Positions 1 through 10,635 of a DNA stretch of 64,000 nucleotides are shown here, piece by piece. A model generated the notes under the pieces. It saw only the letters and a list, made by a program, of their open reading frames with translations. It had not been told where the DNA came from and searched no databases. The number at the start of each line of letters is the position of its first letter. The stretch's first letter is position 1. The translations under genes and the position numbers were made by a program. The stretch is from Neobacillus driksii (GTDB taxonomy: Bacteria; Bacillota; Bacilli; Bacillales; Cytobacillaceae). The stretch lies in contig NZ_JACCBX010000003.1 of the NCBI RefSeq assembly GCF_013409995.1, positions 496,001 through 560,000 of the forward strand, written 5' to 3'.

Positions 1-936
<936 letters not shown>

Positions 937-1518
937 TTATTGATTTACCTTAACCATTGATGGGCGGATTACTCGATCCTTTAACATGTACCCTTTTTGG
1001 AATTCAGCGCTTACGATATTAGAGCCAAAATTCTCATCTTCTCCTTGCATTACTGCTTGGTGGAAATTTGGATCAAACTCTTTTCCAACTGCTTCAATTG
1101 GTTCAACACCTTCTTTTTTCAAGGCGTCGACTAAACTACGATAAACCATTTCCATTCCTTGTAGCAAGGAGCGTGTTTGATCATTATCAGCTTCTATTTG
1201 AAGTGCTCTTTCGAAATTGTCCAAAGTCGGAAGCAATTCAGTCACTAACTTTTGTGCTTTATATTTTTCACCCGCTTCAATATCTAATCGAGTGCGACGG
1301 CGAAAGTTATCAAAATCTGCTTGAAGACGCAGGTAACGATTATCAGCTTCTTCTAATTTACTTGTGAGGTTTTGAATTTCAGCAGCATAGTCTATATTTG
1401 TTGAATCATCTTTGGAATCCTCTGCTTCAGCAAAAACTGTTTCAACTTCTTCATTGGTAAGTTCAACTGTTTCAGATTCAACTTCCTCATTAAGCGTGTT
1501 GTTCTTTTCTTCTGTCAA
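937..1518 (-). CDS. grpE: Nucleotide exchange factor GrpE
   Basis: Homodimeric co-chaperone that speeds ADP release from DnaK. The 193-residue protein has the usual acidic, disordered first 45 residues, a long coiled-coil helix (about residues 45-115) and a C-terminal beta domain ending in [11 protein letters not shown]. The reading frame is open from a GTG at 1527, but that GTG lies inside the AAGGAGGTG ribosome site. The TTG at 1518, 7 bases after GGAGGT, is therefore the more likely start. It sits between hrcA and dnaK and is co-transcribed with them. No anomalies seen. Confidence 0.95.
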   Translation of the reverse strand: MTEEKNNTLNEEVESETVELTNEEVETVFAEAEDSKDDSTNIDYAAEIQNLTSKLEEADNRYLRLQADFDNFRRRTRLDIEAGEKYKAQKLVTELLPTLDNFERALQIEADNDQTRSLLQGMEMVYRSLVDALKKEGVEPIEAVGKEFDPNFHQAVMQGEDENFGSNIVSAEFQKGYMLKDRVIRPSMVKVNQ

Positions 1519-1582
1519 CTTACTCACCTCCTTAAAGGATTGTTAAACATTTATGGTAGTTGTTAATTTCATGATAAGGCGG

Positions 1583-1631
1583 GGGTGAAAAAAGAGCTTT
1601 TCACTTAATTGAAAAACGCAGTATTTCACCC
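1583..1631 (-). promoter_or_regulatory. Two-tier hairpin between hrcA and grpE
   Basis: An outer stem (1583-1590 with 1624-1631, GGGTGAAA / TTTCACCC) encloses an inner stem (about 1596-1603 with 1610-1619). There is no U-run, so it is not a simple terminator. From memory of B. subtilis, the hrcA-grpE-dnaK transcript is processed in this interval, and the hairpin could protect the 5' end of the grpE-dnaK part. That role is inferred. Confidence 0.45.
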
Positions 1632-1650
1632 TTACTCAATATTTCCACTG

Positions 1651-2682
1651 CTAATATTTTTGATACAGTTTCGTTAACACTGAAGTTAAATCGTTACTTA
1701 AAAACTGCAGCAAGCTTATTACACGTGAGTACTCCATTCTAGTGGGTCCAAGGATTGCAATGGTACCTAAACTTTCAGCTCCAACGGAATAGGTTGCAGT
1801 AATAAGGCTGCAATTTTCCATTGCACTGTTGTTGTTTTCTCTGCCGATTTTTACATTAATACCAGCAGAGTCATTTTTAATTAAAGGATAAATCCACTCT
1901 TCGTGATCAATCATTTGTAATAAATCACGAATTTTACTGATATCATGAAACTCTGGCTGACTTAACATATTTGTTTTTCCGCCAAAGAAGAGCTTTTCAT
2001 TAACAGGCATTTTTAGTGAATCAGCAATAGTATGCATCATTAAATCGTAATTACGAATATGCTGCCTTAATAACATTGCTACTTCCTTATAGATTTTATC
2101 ATTTAAATCTTCAAGTGCTACCCCAGTCAAACGCTCATTTAGAATATTGACTGTCTTTTCCAAATCACTCGCATCCACGGATGGAGGCAAATAAAATGTT
2201 CGGTTTTCAACATGGCCCGAATCGGTTACAAAAATCGCTACTGCACTCTCTTTGTTTAAAGGAATGATCTGTATCCGTTTAAGTTTATTAAAGCTGGCCG
2301 CAGGACCTAAAACGATAGAAGTATAATTGGTTAACTCAGATAGGATTTTTGCTGATTTTTGAATGATTTTCTCAAACTCAAAAATCCTTTCCGCAAAAAT
2401 CGATTGAATAATCGAAATATCCTGCTTGTTTAATGCTTGTGGCGACAGCAAATGGTCTACATAATACCGATAGCCTTTTTCAGAAGGAACACGACCAGAA
2501 GAAGTATGCGTTTTTTCTATATAGCCTAACTCTTCAAGGTCAGCCATTTCATTCCGAATTGTTGCTGAACTAAATGAAATTTCTTCTTTTTTCGACAAAC
2601 TCCTTGAGCCGACAGGTTGTGCAGACCGAATAAAATCATCAACAATAACCTGAAGAATCAATAATTGACGATCTGTTAACAC
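1651..2682 (-). CDS. hrcA: Heat-inducible transcription repressor HrcA
   Basis: Repressor of class I heat-shock genes; it binds CIRCE operators and needs GroEL for activity. The 343-residue length is typical. Residues 1-75 form the winged-helix domain ([10 protein letters not shown], then [20 protein letters not shown]), followed by the GAF-like dimerisation domain. The start is a GTG at 2682, 7 bases after GAGGTG. It is the first gene of its operon and lies just behind a perfect CIRCE, so it controls its own synthesis together with grpE and dnaK. Identity is very secure. Confidence 0.96.
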   Translation of the reverse strand: MLTDRQLLILQVIVDDFIRSAQPVGSRSLSKKEEISFSSATIRNEMADLEELGYIEKTHTSSGRVPSEKGYRYYVDHLLSPQALNKQDISIIQSIFAERIFEFEKIIQKSAKILSELTNYTSIVLGPAASFNKLKRIQIIPLNKESAVAIFVTDSGHVENRTFYLPPSVDASDLEKTVNILNERLTGVALEDLNDKIYKEVAMLLRQHIRNYDLMMHTIADSLKMPVNEKLFFGGKTNMLSQPEFHDISKIRDLLQMIDHEEWIYPLIKNDSAGINVKIGRENNNSAMENCSLITATYSVGAESLGTIAILGPTRMEYSRVISLLQFLSNDLTSVLTKLYQKY

Positions 2683-2697
2683 CTTTCATCACCTCTG

Positions 2698-2724
2698 TTA
2701 GCACTCATCGAAGTCGAGTGCTAA
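2698..2724 (-). promoter_or_regulatory. CIRCE operator (HrcA binding site)
   Basis: Perfect consensus inverted repeat TTAGCACTC-N9-GAGTGCTAA, placed between the predicted transcription start (about 2728) and the hrcA ribosome site. This is the standard class I heat-shock operator. Confidence 0.97.
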
Positions 2725-2734
2725 TTCTATTAAT

Positions 2735-2764
2735 AAATTATCAAAAATAGGGGGATGGTGTCAA
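2735..2764 (-). promoter_or_regulatory. SigA promoter of hrcA-grpE-dnaK
   Basis: Minus-strand TTGACA (2759-2764), 18-base spacer, TAATTT (2735-2740). It lies directly upstream of CIRCE, so HrcA bound to CIRCE would block initiation. Confidence 0.75.
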
Positions 2765-2806
2765 TCATTTGATACTAAGAATTTGCAAAGTCACCCGTAA
2801 AAAGCT

Positions 2807-3949
2807 TTAGCTAGTGACTCCTAAAAATGATTGAAAAACCTCATTACCCAGCAGCCGCCCTGTTTTTGTTAAAAATATATTATCATCTTTCACTTCTATC
2901 CATTTTTTAGCGATCAAGTCTGAAATCTCTTTTTCAAAAATTTGCAGTGGGCCCATATTAAACTTTGCGATGAAATGGGGTATAGATACTCCATCTGTTT
3001 TTCGCAGGCCTAAAAACATTTCTTCTTCTATTTGTTCTGCTTTTGAAGTTTGATGTTCTTCAAAGATTGGGAGATTTCCGTCAGCAAGTTGTTCCATATA
3101 TTTTTTCAATGGTCCTGCATTGGAGCGTCTCCAGCCATTCACATAGCTGTGAGCTCCTGCACCAAACCCATAATAGTAATCGTTATTCCAGTATGTTAGG
3201 TTATGTTTGCTTTCATAGCCAGGCTTTGAAAAATTACTTATTTCATACTGTTTGTAACCGTGCTGTTCCATTTCCTCCATTACGAGTTCATACATCGCTG
3301 CTTCTGTATCTTCTCCTAGCGTGGGAAGTTTCCCTTTTTGCATTAGATTGTAAAAAACGGTCTTAGGTTCAATAATTAATGAATATGCCGAATAATGTTG
3401 AATGTCTAGTGTAAAAGCTTGAGTCAATGACTCCTTAAAATCAGTAATGGTTTGGGTCGGCAGACTGAAAATTAAATCAATGCTGATGTTTTCGAAACCA
3501 ATAGACTTGGCATTGTCTACAGTTTGGTAAACATCCTTAGCACGATGTACACGGCCAATACTCTTTAATAGTTCATCATTAAAGGTTTGAACTCCGAGAC
3601 TGAGTCGGTTTACACCTGCATCTTTTAATATTTGTAACTTTCCTTTTGTTAAATCACCTGGATTTGCTTCGAAAGTAAATTCAACCTTGTTGCCCATCGG
3701 TAAGTTTCTGGTTATACTTTCGCAAAACCGGTCTAGCTGTTTTTCATTTAAAGAAGTGGGAGTTCCTCCGCCTACAAAGATGGTTTCCAGTCCATTAGTA
3801 GGATATTTTTGTAACGTGAGAATCATTTCCTGCTCAAGTGCCTGTAAATATTCATCTACCGGCTGCCCTTTTAGAAAAAATTTATTAAAATCGCAATAAT
3901 GGCAAATATGTTCACAAAAGGGGATATGGAGATAGGCAGCGTTAATCAT
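2807..3949 (-). CDS. hemW: Heme chaperone HemW (radical SAM)
   Basis: Radical SAM protein of the HemN-like family, formerly called oxygen-independent coproporphyrinogen oxidase and now viewed as a heme-binding chaperone. The 380-residue protein carries the CxxxCxxC iron-sulfur motif at Cys12, Cys16 and Cys19, and the heme-associated HNLTYW motif near residue 250. Like HemW, it has Phe rather than an extra Cys after the cluster motif, which separates it from true HemN. The ATG at 3949 follows GAAGGTG. It lies between lepA and hrcA, as in B. subtilis. A direct role in heme synthesis is unlikely; the chaperone role comes from family knowledge. Confidence 0.93.
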   Translation of the reverse strand: MINAAYLHIPFCEHICHYCDFNKFFLKGQPVDEYLQALEQEMILTLQKYPTNGLETIFVGGGTPTSLNEKQLDRFCESITRNLPMGNKVEFTFEANPGDLTKGKLQILKDAGVNRLSLGVQTFNDELLKSIGRVHRAKDVYQTVDNAKSIGFENISIDLIFSLPTQTITDFKESLTQAFTLDIQHYSAYSLIIEPKTVFYNLMQKGKLPTLGEDTEAAMYELVMEEMEQHGYKQYEISNFSKPGYESKHNLTYWNNDYYYGFGAGAHSYVNGWRRSNAGPLKKYMEQLADGNLPIFEEHQTSKAEQIEEEMFLGLRKTDGVSIPHFIAKFNMGPLQIFEKEISDLIAKKWIEVKDDNIFLTKTGRLLGNEVFQSFLGVTS

Positions 3950-4030
3950 ACTTTCACCTTCTTATTTAGAAATGAAAAGAGGCTGGATTTTGCCTTTTAA
4001 TAGACTCATCCTAACCTCCCGTTTCGTTTT

Positions 4031-5866
4031 TTATTTTTTTGTATTGTTGTCGTCCATTTTTAATACGGCCATGAATGCTTCTTGTGGGACCTCAACAGAA
4101 CCAACCTGTTTCATCCGTTTTTTACCTTCTTTTTGTTTCTCAAGCAACTTTCGTTTACGGGAGATATCTCCCCCATAACATTTAGCCAATACGTTTTTAC
4201 CCATGGATTTAATGGTTGAACGAGCAACAATTTTTTGACCAATTGCGGCTTGGACAGGAACTTCGAATTGCTGCCTTGGGATTAATTCCTTTAGCTTCTC
4301 AACAATGACTTTGCCACGTTCATAGGCAAAATCTTTATGAACGATAAAGCTTAAAGCATCCACCTTTTCAGCGTTTAACAATATATCCATCTTAACCAAG
4401 CTAGACGGTTTGTATCCAATTAACTCATAATCAAATGATGCATAGCCTCGGGTGCTAGATTTAAGTTGATCAAAGAAATCATAAACAATTTCTGCTAACG
4501 GAATTTCATAGATGATGCTTACACGGTTTTCACCTTGGTATTCCATATTAATAAACATACCACGCTTTTGCTGGCACAGCTCCATAATCGCACCGACATA
4601 TTCATTTGGAGCCATCATCGTTGCTTTTACGTACGGCTCTTCAACATGGTCAATTTTCTGTGGATCCGGAAGATTTGAAGGGTTATCCACTTTTATTTGA
4701 GTGCCATTTGTCATGTGTACATCATAGATAACACTCGGAGCCGTCGTAATCAAATCAATCTTAAATTCACGCTCAATACGCTCTTGAATAATCTCCATAT
4801 GAAGAAGACCTAAGAATCCACAGCGGAAACCAAAACCTAAGGCTTGAGATGTTTCAGGCTCAAATTGGAGCGCAGAATCATTTAACTGCAGTTTCTCCAG
4901 CGCTTCACGTAAATCATTAAATTTTGCTGTATCGATTGGGTACAAGCCACAATACACCATTGGGTTTAATTTACGGTAACCTGGGAGCGGTTCGGATGCA
5001 CCGTTTTTAGCATTCGTAATCGTATCACCGACACGAGTATCGCCAACATTTTTAATTGACGCTGAAAGGAACCCAACATCACCAACAGTTAACTCGTTTA
5101 GAAGTGTAGATTTAGGAGTAAAGACCCCAACTTCATTTACTTCAAATTCAGCACCTGTTGCCATCATTTTTATTTTGTCGCCTACTTTTACACTGCCCTC
5201 GACCACTCGAATGTAAGCCACAACACCACGATAGGCATCGTAAAGGGAGTCAAAAATCAATGCTTTTAATGGAGCATCAGGATCACCAGTTGGAGCAGGG
5301 ACACTTTTCACTACCTGTTCGAGGATATCTTCAATCCCAATACCTGCTTTAGCCGAGGCTAATACTGCTTCAGAGGCATCAAGTCCAATAACTTCTTCAA
5401 TTTCGTTACGTACTCTTTCAGGTTCAGCACTAGGTAAGTCAATTTTATTGATAACAGGTAAAATTTCGAGGTTATTGTCTAGTGCAAGATAAACGTTCGC
5501 TAAGGTTTGCGCTTCAATACCTTGTGCTGCGTCAACAACTAAAACAGCACCTTCACAAGCAGCAAGGGAACGTGAAACCTCATAGGTAAAATCGACGTGT
5601 CCTGGTGTATCGATGAGATGGAAGGTATACTCTTCACCGTCTTTTGCTTTGTATTTTAATTGAACAGCATTTAACTTTATGGTTATCCCGCGTTCTCTTT
5701 CTAAATCCATCGAATCTAAAAGCTGATCCTTCATTTCACGAGAAGTTAATGCATTCGTTTTTTCTAATATACGGTCAGCTAATGTTGATTTCCCATGGTC
5801 AATATGGGCAATAATCGAGAAATTTCTTATCTTTGATTGTCTTTTTAGTTTATCTTCTCTGTTCAT
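4031..5866 (-). CDS. lepA: Elongation factor 4 (LepA), ribosome-associated GTPase
   Basis: Translational GTPase that acts on ribosomes, proposed to back-translocate or to assist initiation and assembly. The 611-residue protein starts with the G-domain ([12 protein letters not shown] at about residues 20-31, DTPGHVDF near 86, NKID near 140), followed by EF-G-like domains and the LepA-specific C-terminal domain with basic tail. The ATG at 5866 follows AGGAGTG. It has its own SigA promoter at 5910-5938, so it can be expressed separately from the sporulation genes upstream. Length and motifs are normal. Confidence 0.97.
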   Translation of the reverse strand: MNREDKLKRQSKIRNFSIIAHIDHGKSTLADRILEKTNALTSREMKDQLLDSMDLERERGITIKLNAVQLKYKAKDGEEYTFHLIDTPGHVDFTYEVSRSLAACEGAVLVVDAAQGIEAQTLANVYLALDNNLEILPVINKIDLPSAEPERVRNEIEEVIGLDASEAVLASAKAGIGIEDILEQVVKSVPAPTGDPDAPLKALIFDSLYDAYRGVVAYIRVVEGSVKVGDKIKMMATGAEFEVNEVGVFTPKSTLLNELTVGDVGFLSASIKNVGDTRVGDTITNAKNGASEPLPGYRKLNPMVYCGLYPIDTAKFNDLREALEKLQLNDSALQFEPETSQALGFGFRCGFLGLLHMEIIQERIEREFKIDLITTAPSVIYDVHMTNGTQIKVDNPSNLPDPQKIDHVEEPYVKATMMAPNEYVGAIMELCQQKRGMFINMEYQGENRVSIIYEIPLAEIVYDFFDQLKSSTRGYASFDYELIGYKPSSLVKMDILLNAEKVDALSFIVHKDFAYERGKVIVEKLKELIPRQQFEVPVQAAIGQKIVARSTIKSMGKNVLAKCYGGDISRKRKLLEKQKEGKKRMKQVGSVEVPQEAFMAVLKMDDNNTKK

Positions 5867-5909
5867 CTATTTCACTCCTACTATAACTCGCACAAGTACA
5901 CTATTTTTG

Positions 5910-5938
5910 ATTATATCAGTACGGGAAATAAGATTCAA
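5910..5938 (-). promoter_or_regulatory. SigA promoter of lepA
   Basis: Minus-strand TTGAAT (5933-5938), 17-base spacer, perfect TATAAT (5910-5915), about 44 bases ahead of the lepA ATG. Confidence 0.8.
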
Positions 5939-5962
5939 TGAAAACTAAAAGAGGGTGATTTT

Positions 5963-5998
5963 TCCATAAAAATAGCGGTATCCCTTTTAGGAACCGCT
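5963..5998 (-). terminator. Terminator after yqxA
   Basis: Minus-strand stem (5990-5998 with 5974-5983, AGCGGT arms) followed by TATTTTTATGG. It closes the gpr-spoIIP-yqxA cluster just before the lepA promoter. Confidence 0.75.
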
Positions 5999-6006
5999 GG
6001 TAATAT

Positions 6007-6333
6007 TTATTCGGTAATAAGATTAATAAGTTTTTCCGAGGCTGAAGAAACACCTTCTGAAACCTTTTTTCCCATCGAAGAAAAAAGATTAAAGGCACTT
6101 ATCTCCTCAAGCTTCCTTTTCTTTTCATCGATGTCATGACTTGAGATGTCATTTCCCAAGAATGTTGCCTTAACATGGTCACCATTGTCATTTAAGGCCA
6201 CAGCATTTTGAAAGTTTGGGTCATCATAACCCTTCATTTTATGAATACCGTCATTCGCTAATTGCATACCGGCTAACACCGAAATAAACATGAGTGATAC
6301 AATACAAAAAAATTTCAGCATGAACATTTTCAT
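6007..6333 (-). CDS. yqxA: YqxA family protein (DUF3679)
   Basis: A 108-residue protein with one N-terminal membrane or signal segment (about residues 4-24, FFCIVSLMFISVLAGMQLA), followed by a soluble charged part. The frame is open upstream to 6438, but the ATG at 6333 has AGGAG 8 bases before it and leaves only a short gap after spoIIP, so it is the better start. Its position directly after spoIIP and gpr matches B. subtilis yqxA, a gene of unknown function in a sporulation context. A role in the spore program is inferred from location only. Confidence 0.8.
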   Translation of the reverse strand: MKMFMLKFFCIVSLMFISVLAGMQLANDGIHKMKGYDDPNFQNAVALNDNGDHVKATFLGNDISSHDIDEKKRKLEEISAFNLFSSMGKKVSEGVSSASEKLINLITE

Positions 6334-6352
6334 AGGACATGCTCCTTTACTT

Positions 6353-7543
6353 CTATTGTTTATCCGTGGATTGCTCACCATCGGAATTAACTTTCTCTGC
6401 TTGCCAGAAGTATTCACTAAATACATCTGCCAGTGCATCTGCGGAACGGTTTAACTCTTCAAATGTATTATCTACACCGCCAAATTCCACTAATATTACA
6501 TTCTCAGACAAATTTTGATTATAGACACCGTTTTGTCCAGCACCCTGGTTCATGTGAATTCCCCAGCTTAATCCCTTATATTTCTTTTCAAGCAGATTAT
6601 GCAAATCACGTGCTAACTTTTCATTTTTTTCATGATTTGGGTTTTTCCCGCCAATAACAAAAGCCAACTGTGCATAGGCCTGTCCATTAATCATTACTGT
6701 TGTTTTATCTTTACGTCGAGCGTCCCTATGGATATCAATAAAATATTGTAATTCACGGTTTGAAGCCATCGCTGTTTGGACTAACTCACCAGATTTCTGG
6801 TAAGTATTAGCCATTTTCACAGTTCCCATAATATCAGATTTATCAATGGAGGTTCCAATGCCCCTAGCCTCTAATCCCGCTTTCAACTGATCTCCAATTT
6901 TAGTGACATTCAATTGTGAATGATAGGCAAGATTAGGGTCGGTCACCCCTTGTAAATAAGGAAGATATGACTCACGATTATGAGTAAAGTAAAGATGTAC
7001 CACCTTTTTATCACCTGTTGTAAGTGAAGGGTTTGATGGAATATTATCCTCGTTCCCTTTATCTATACCTTCAATATTCTGCAGTGACGCTTCTCTTTCT
7101 GCTTTCATTATTTCTAAAGGGGGGGAGGATTCAAACGGCATATTTGTATAATTGGAACCTTCACCAGCAACTAGTATTTTTCCATCAAACTGTTCAAAAC
7201 CAGGAAGTTCTCTGCCTAAAAGGCTCCTTGGATCATTTAAATTAATATTGCTCGAAAGCTTAAAGATTAAATTAGTTAACTTAGGACTTGCTGTTAAGTC
7301 ATCCTCAATGGATAAGAAATGATGATTCTCCCAAGCCATGAGCTGATAGAGCATTTTCCCATTTACTTCATTAGTCGCCGTATTAACAGAATTAGACATA
7401 GGCCTAAACTGGGGCTTTAACGATGTTAATAGCCCGCTAATTGAAAATACCAGTAGCATAAACAATAAGATAAAAGAGGTTACTTTTATTAGATTCGTCC
7501 CTTGCACTGTTAAAAATAATCCGGAATTCCTAGTAGATTTCAT
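6353..7543 (-). CDS. spoIIP: Stage II sporulation protein P, SpoIIP
   Basis: Membrane-anchored cell wall hydrolase (amidase and endopeptidase) that works with SpoIID and SpoIIM in septal thinning and engulfment. The 396-residue protein has an N-terminal transmembrane helix (about residues 20-42) and the SpoIIP catalytic domain (about 180-385), with the conserved stretches FTHNRESYLPY, FIDIHRDARR and LVEFGGVDNT. The ORF can be extended to a TTG at 7558, but AGAGGTGG lies between that codon and the ATG at 7543, so the ATG is chosen. It follows gpr by about 95 bases. Expression in the mother cell is family knowledge. Confidence 0.95.
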   Translation of the reverse strand: MKSTRNSGLFLTVQGTNLIKVTSFILLFMLLVFSISGLLTSLKPQFRPMSNSVNTATNEVNGKMLYQLMAWENHHFLSIEDDLTASPKLTNLIFKLSSNINLNDPRSLLGRELPGFEQFDGKILVAGEGSNYTNMPFESSPPLEIMKAEREASLQNIEGIDKGNEDNIPSNPSLTTGDKKVVHLYFTHNRESYLPYLQGVTDPNLAYHSQLNVTKIGDQLKAGLEARGIGTSIDKSDIMGTVKMANTYQKSGELVQTAMASNRELQYFIDIHRDARRKDKTTVMINGQAYAQLAFVIGGKNPNHEKNEKLARDLHNLLEKKYKGLSWGIHMNQGAGQNGVYNQNLSENVILVEFGGVDNTFEELNRSADALADVFSEYFWQAEKVNSDGEQSTDKQ

Positions 7544-7637
7544 GGTTCCACCTCTCAATTTGATTCTAGTAAATAATTATGACATTACTAGAATTACTAG
7601 AACCACAATTCGCAATTGTGAGGTGGTCACTTAAATA

Positions 7638-8774
7638 TTATCTTGTATAGTACCCGGCATTTCCTTGGTCAATATTACTGTGGAGCGAGGCATTTAACCC
7701 GCTGGCAATCAGATTGGCCATATCTTCAATAAATACATCTACTTCCTTTGGAGTGACCATCAAATTGTGTCCCAAAGGGGAGAGTACTTCATAAATCAAC
7801 TTACGCTTTTCCTCTTCCTCCAATGTACCGATCATTCCAAGGAAGGTCTGACGGTGCTTTTCTTCAGGAAGGTCCTCTTCAGTAAGCTTTTTTCGTTTTC
7901 CAAAAGTCATACCCGCTGGTGCCAGTGCTCGTGAAGGTCGATTCCCTTCTTTAAGTTCCTTTCCAAAGTGCTTAAGGATAAAATCTATCGTGTCACTTGT
8001 AATGGAAACCGCATCGACAACGGTCGGAACACCAATAGCAATTACTGGAACTCCTAATGTTTCCTTACTTAATTCTTTTCTTTTATTTCCAACACCCGAT
8101 CCTGGGTGAATACCTGTATCAGAAATCTGAATGGTAGAATTTACCCTTTCAATGGACCTCGCTGCTAATGCATCAATCGCGATGACAAAATCAGGCTTGG
8201 TTTTCTCAACTACACCGAAGATGATATCGCTCGTTTCAATTCCAGTTAACCCCATAACTCCTGGAACTAACGAACTAACAGGACGGTACCCTTCCTCTAC
8301 ATGTTCAGGCTGCAATTCGAACAAGTGCCTGGTGATCAATAGGTTTTCACAGACCATCGGACCAAGGGCATCAGGAGTAACATTCCAATTTCCCAGACCC
8401 ACCACGAGACAGGAGGCATCCTTTTTGATACCAGTTCCTTCTAGGAAGTGAGAAAATTCTTTTGCAAAAATTTCCTCAACCTTTTGTTGTAAAGGAGTAT
8501 CCTGCTGTCTTATCCCTTGTACTTCAACCGTTAAATAGCGGCCCGGCTTTTTACCCAGTTGTTTTCCACCTGCTTCCGTGACCTCTACCAAAGATATTTT
8601 TATATCATCTATATCCTTTTCTTTAATAATGACTCCTTCAATTTGGGAAATGTTCTCACCCTGTTGAACTGATCCTTCCCTATCAGCAATGACCATTTCT
8701 CTTGCTTCAATCGCTAAATCCGTTCGAATCGAGTACTGGCTTAAATCAATGTCCGTGTTCTTCTCTACCTGCAT
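7638..8774 (-). CDS. gpr: Spore germination protease GPR
   Basis: Aspartic-like protease that degrades small acid-soluble spore proteins during germination. The 378-residue protein has the short N-terminal pro-region ending near residue 16, just before IRTDLAIEA, the known autoprocessing area. The core includes [16 protein letters not shown] and the conserved [11 protein letters not shown]. The ATG at 8774 follows GGGAGCG. It heads a cluster with spoIIP and yqxA, and is made in the forespore in B. subtilis. Its upstream region is occupied by repeats ending about 30 bases before the start, so the promoter could not be placed. Confidence 0.95.
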   Translation of the reverse strand: MQVEKNTDIDLSQYSIRTDLAIEAREMVIADREGSVQQGENISQIEGVIIKEKDIDDIKISLVEVTEAGGKQLGKKPGRYLTVEVQGIRQQDTPLQQKVEEIFAKEFSHFLEGTGIKKDASCLVVGLGNWNVTPDALGPMVCENLLITRHLFELQPEHVEEGYRPVSSLVPGVMGLTGIETSDIIFGVVEKTKPDFVIAIDALAARSIERVNSTIQISDTGIHPGSGVGNKRKELSKETLGVPVIAIGVPTVVDAVSITSDTIDFILKHFGKELKEGNRPSRALAPAGMTFGKRKKLTEEDLPEEKHRQTFLGMIGTLEEEEKRKLIYEVLSPLGHNLMVTPKEVDVFIEDMANLIASGLNASLHSNIDQGNAGYYTR

Positions 8775-8804
8775 TCTGTATCGCTCCCATCATTAATTTC
8801 TCAA

Positions 8805-9050
8805 TCTAGCTCCAGCGACTAGGGGCTCGGGGTCATAAGCTTGTCTAGTTGTGGCTCCTTGGGACTCGAGTCATAAGCCACCCCCTGAAGAAGGCAAAAA
8901 GCGCCTCTTGCAGGGGTCGTCTAGACTCACGTCCCAGGGCAATCGCCTCCACATTTCATACAATCCAGTAAGAAGGTTAAAGTACAACCTTCTCGCCGGC
9001 TCGTCTTATGCCTGTCGCCCCTGGGCGAGTCGCTTCCGCTTTATAAACTA
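8805..9050. repeat. Dispersed hairpin repeat with a second copy nested inside
   Basis: The outer element has arms at 8805-8840 and about 8985-9050 that pair as a long hairpin (GCGACT with AGTCGC, GGGGC with GCCCC, CATAAG with CTTATG). Between the arms lies a second hairpin element, 8841-8952, with arms GTGG...TTGGGAC and GTCCCAGGG...CCAC. Both begin with TCTAG followed by a GC-rich arm. Shortened relatives occur at 22733, 32017 and 36504. It looks like a small non-coding repeat family of Bacillaceae; an ORF inside it (8851-9051) is not a gene. Confidence 0.7.
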
Positions 9051-9142
9051 GAAACTATTTCCTATTTTTGCCCTTATTCGGTTAAAACATTCAGGTTTTT
9101 CTTAGATGTAATTAAATCAAGTATTGCAATATAGGGTTTGGT

Positions 9143-9171
9143 TTGATAAAATATCACTTGTTCTGAATAAT
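9143..9171 (+). promoter_or_regulatory. SigA promoter of rpsT
   Basis: TTGATA (9143-9148), 17-base spacer, AATAAT (9166-9171), about 60 bases before the rpsT start. A short hairpin (GTCGAG / CTCGAT) lies in the leader at about 9187-9209, perhaps linked to S20 autoregulation. Confidence 0.6.
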
Positions 9172-9230
9172 TGTGAATGAAGGTAAAGTCGAGTTCATAT
9201 AGTCTCGATTCTTTGTAGGAGGTGAAAGTA

Positions 9231-9491
9231 ATGCCTAACATTAAATCTGCTATTAAGCGTGTAAAAACAAGCGAAGCTCGTAATGCTCAAAATACAACTG
9301 CTAAATCTGCAATGCGTACTGCTGTTAAGAAAGCAGAAGCTGCTGTTACTCTTAACGACGCTCCTGCAGCTAAAGAAGCATTCTCAACTGCTGCTAGCAA
9401 ACTAGACAAGGCTGCTGCAAAAGGACTTATCCATAAAAATGCTGCTGCTCGTAAAAAATCACGTCTTGCTAAAAAAGCTAACTCTCTATAA
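9231..9491 (+). CDS. rpsT: 30S ribosomal protein S20
   Basis: Primary 16S rRNA-binding protein of the small subunit. The 86-residue product is rich in Lys and Ala and begins [18 protein letters not shown], typical for S20. The ATG at 9231 follows a perfect AGGAGGTG (9217-9224). An in-frame GTG at 9222 overlaps that ribosome site and is rejected. It is one of the few plus-strand genes, has its own promoter and is convergent with holA across a shared terminator. Codon use is strongly biased, as expected for a highly expressed gene. Confidence 0.98.
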   Translation: MPNIKSAIKRVKTSEARNAQNTTAKSAMRTAVKKAEAAVTLNDAPAAKEAFSTAASKLDKAAAKGLIHKNAAARKKSRLAKKANSL

Positions 9492-9504
9492 TAAAAGAGC
9501 GCAT

Positions 9505-9539
9505 AAAAAAACGATTCCTTTTGAGGGAATCGTTTTTTT
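9505..9539. terminator. Bidirectional terminator between rpsT and holA
   Basis: Stem CGATTCC / GGAATCG flanked by A-runs on the left and T-runs on the right (9505-9539), so it works for rpsT on plus and holA on minus. Confidence 0.9.
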
Positions 9540-9544
9540 GTGTC

Positions 9545-10561
9545 TTAGCGCTTTATTTTAAAAAGTAACATCTCAATTAGTAATGACTTATTCATCCCGC
9601 CAGTTTTCATCTGGTGATCTGCATTTGCAAGCATTGCCATAAGATTTGTCAATTCTTCATCTGTAAACTGATTCGCTTGGCCAGCGGCAAGCTTTACTCG
9701 AAAGGGATGAGTTTTCAAAAAGCCCGCAATTTGCTGCTGCCCATATCCTCTGCGCGAGAGCTCTTTGACTTGATAAATTAACCTGAACTGCCCTGCCAGC
9801 AAGGCTAAAATTTTTATAGGCTCCTCATTTTGCTTTAATAAATCATAATAAATTCTAAGGGCAGCCTCCGGTTTTCGTTGTACAACCTTCTCAATCAAGG
9901 TAAAAATATTTTGTTCAAGCGACCTCGAAACTAACTTTTCTACTATTGCCGCATTAATTCGTTTTTCTTCTGCAGCGTATAAAGCTAATTTATCGACCTC
10001 GCTGCTAATCATAAACATATTGGTTCCAACCAAAGTTATTAACAAATCGAGCGCATCGGGGTCAAAAACAATGCCATTAATAGTGGCTCTTTCTTTCACC
10101 CAATTTTTTAAATCGTGCTCATTTAATTTTTTAGACTCCACTAAAACCGCAGATCTCTTTAATTCTTTGGTCACTTTTTTTCGTTCATCCAGCTTCTCAT
10201 AAGGTGCTGAGATGACCAAAACAGTGTAGGGTGCTGGATCTTTAAGATATGCTTCAAGCCGCGCGAGGTTATGGTCGATTTTATCTTTTGTCTTTTCTGC
10301 CGTTAAAAATTTAGGATTATGTAAGAAAATCACTTTCTTCTCACCTAAAAAAGGGAAGGTCTCGGCGTCTTCTAACGCCGCTTCAATAGGGGTTTCATCT
10401 AAATCATAAGCAGTGAAATTGAAGTCTTTCTCCTCTTCGTCTAAAACTTGATTAAGCAGCAATTGTTTTGTTTCATTGATTAAAAATGCTTCTGTACCAT
10501 ATAATAAATAAATGGGAGCAATTTCCCGTTGTTTAATTTGTTTCCAAATATCTAATACCAT
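9545..10561 (-). CDS. holA: DNA polymerase III subunit delta (HolA, YqeN)
   Basis: Clamp-loader subunit that opens the beta sliding clamp. The 338-residue protein has the delta N-terminal domain (LLYGTEAFLINETKQLL near residues 17-33), a lid domain and the C-terminal collar (RLIYQVKELSRRGYGQQQI, then FRVKLAAGQA). The frame extends to a GTG at 10585, but AAGGGGAG sits just before the ATG at 10561, so that start is preferred. It is located between comEC and rpsT, as in B. subtilis yqeN. No odd features. Confidence 0.93.
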   Translation of the reverse strand: MVLDIWKQIKQREIAPIYLLYGTEAFLINETKQLLLNQVLDEEEKDFNFTAYDLDETPIEAALEDAETFPFLGEKKVIFLHNPKFLTAEKTKDKIDHNLARLEAYLKDPAPYTVLVISAPYEKLDERKKVTKELKRSAVLVESKKLNEHDLKNWVKERATINGIVFDPDALDLLITLVGTNMFMISSEVDKLALYAAEEKRINAAIVEKLVSRSLEQNIFTLIEKVVQRKPEAALRIYYDLLKQNEEPIKILALLAGQFRLIYQVKELSRRGYGQQQIAGFLKTHPFRVKLAAGQANQFTDEELTNLMAMLANADHQMKTGGMNKSLLIEMLLFKIKR

Positions 10562-10635
10562 TATCCAAGCTCCCCTTCGATTCACATTCCATTATCTATC
10601 GTAATGAAGCTTGGACAATTTGACAAGTGTTAAAA

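Noticed and set aside
5916..6098. 60-residue minus-strand ORF at the end of yqxA
   Set aside because: It overlaps yqxA in another frame and runs through the terminator at 5963-5998 and into the lepA promoter.
8851..9051. 66-residue plus-strand ORF
   Set aside because: It lies wholly inside the nested hairpin repeat and has no ribosome site; its composition follows the repeat arms.
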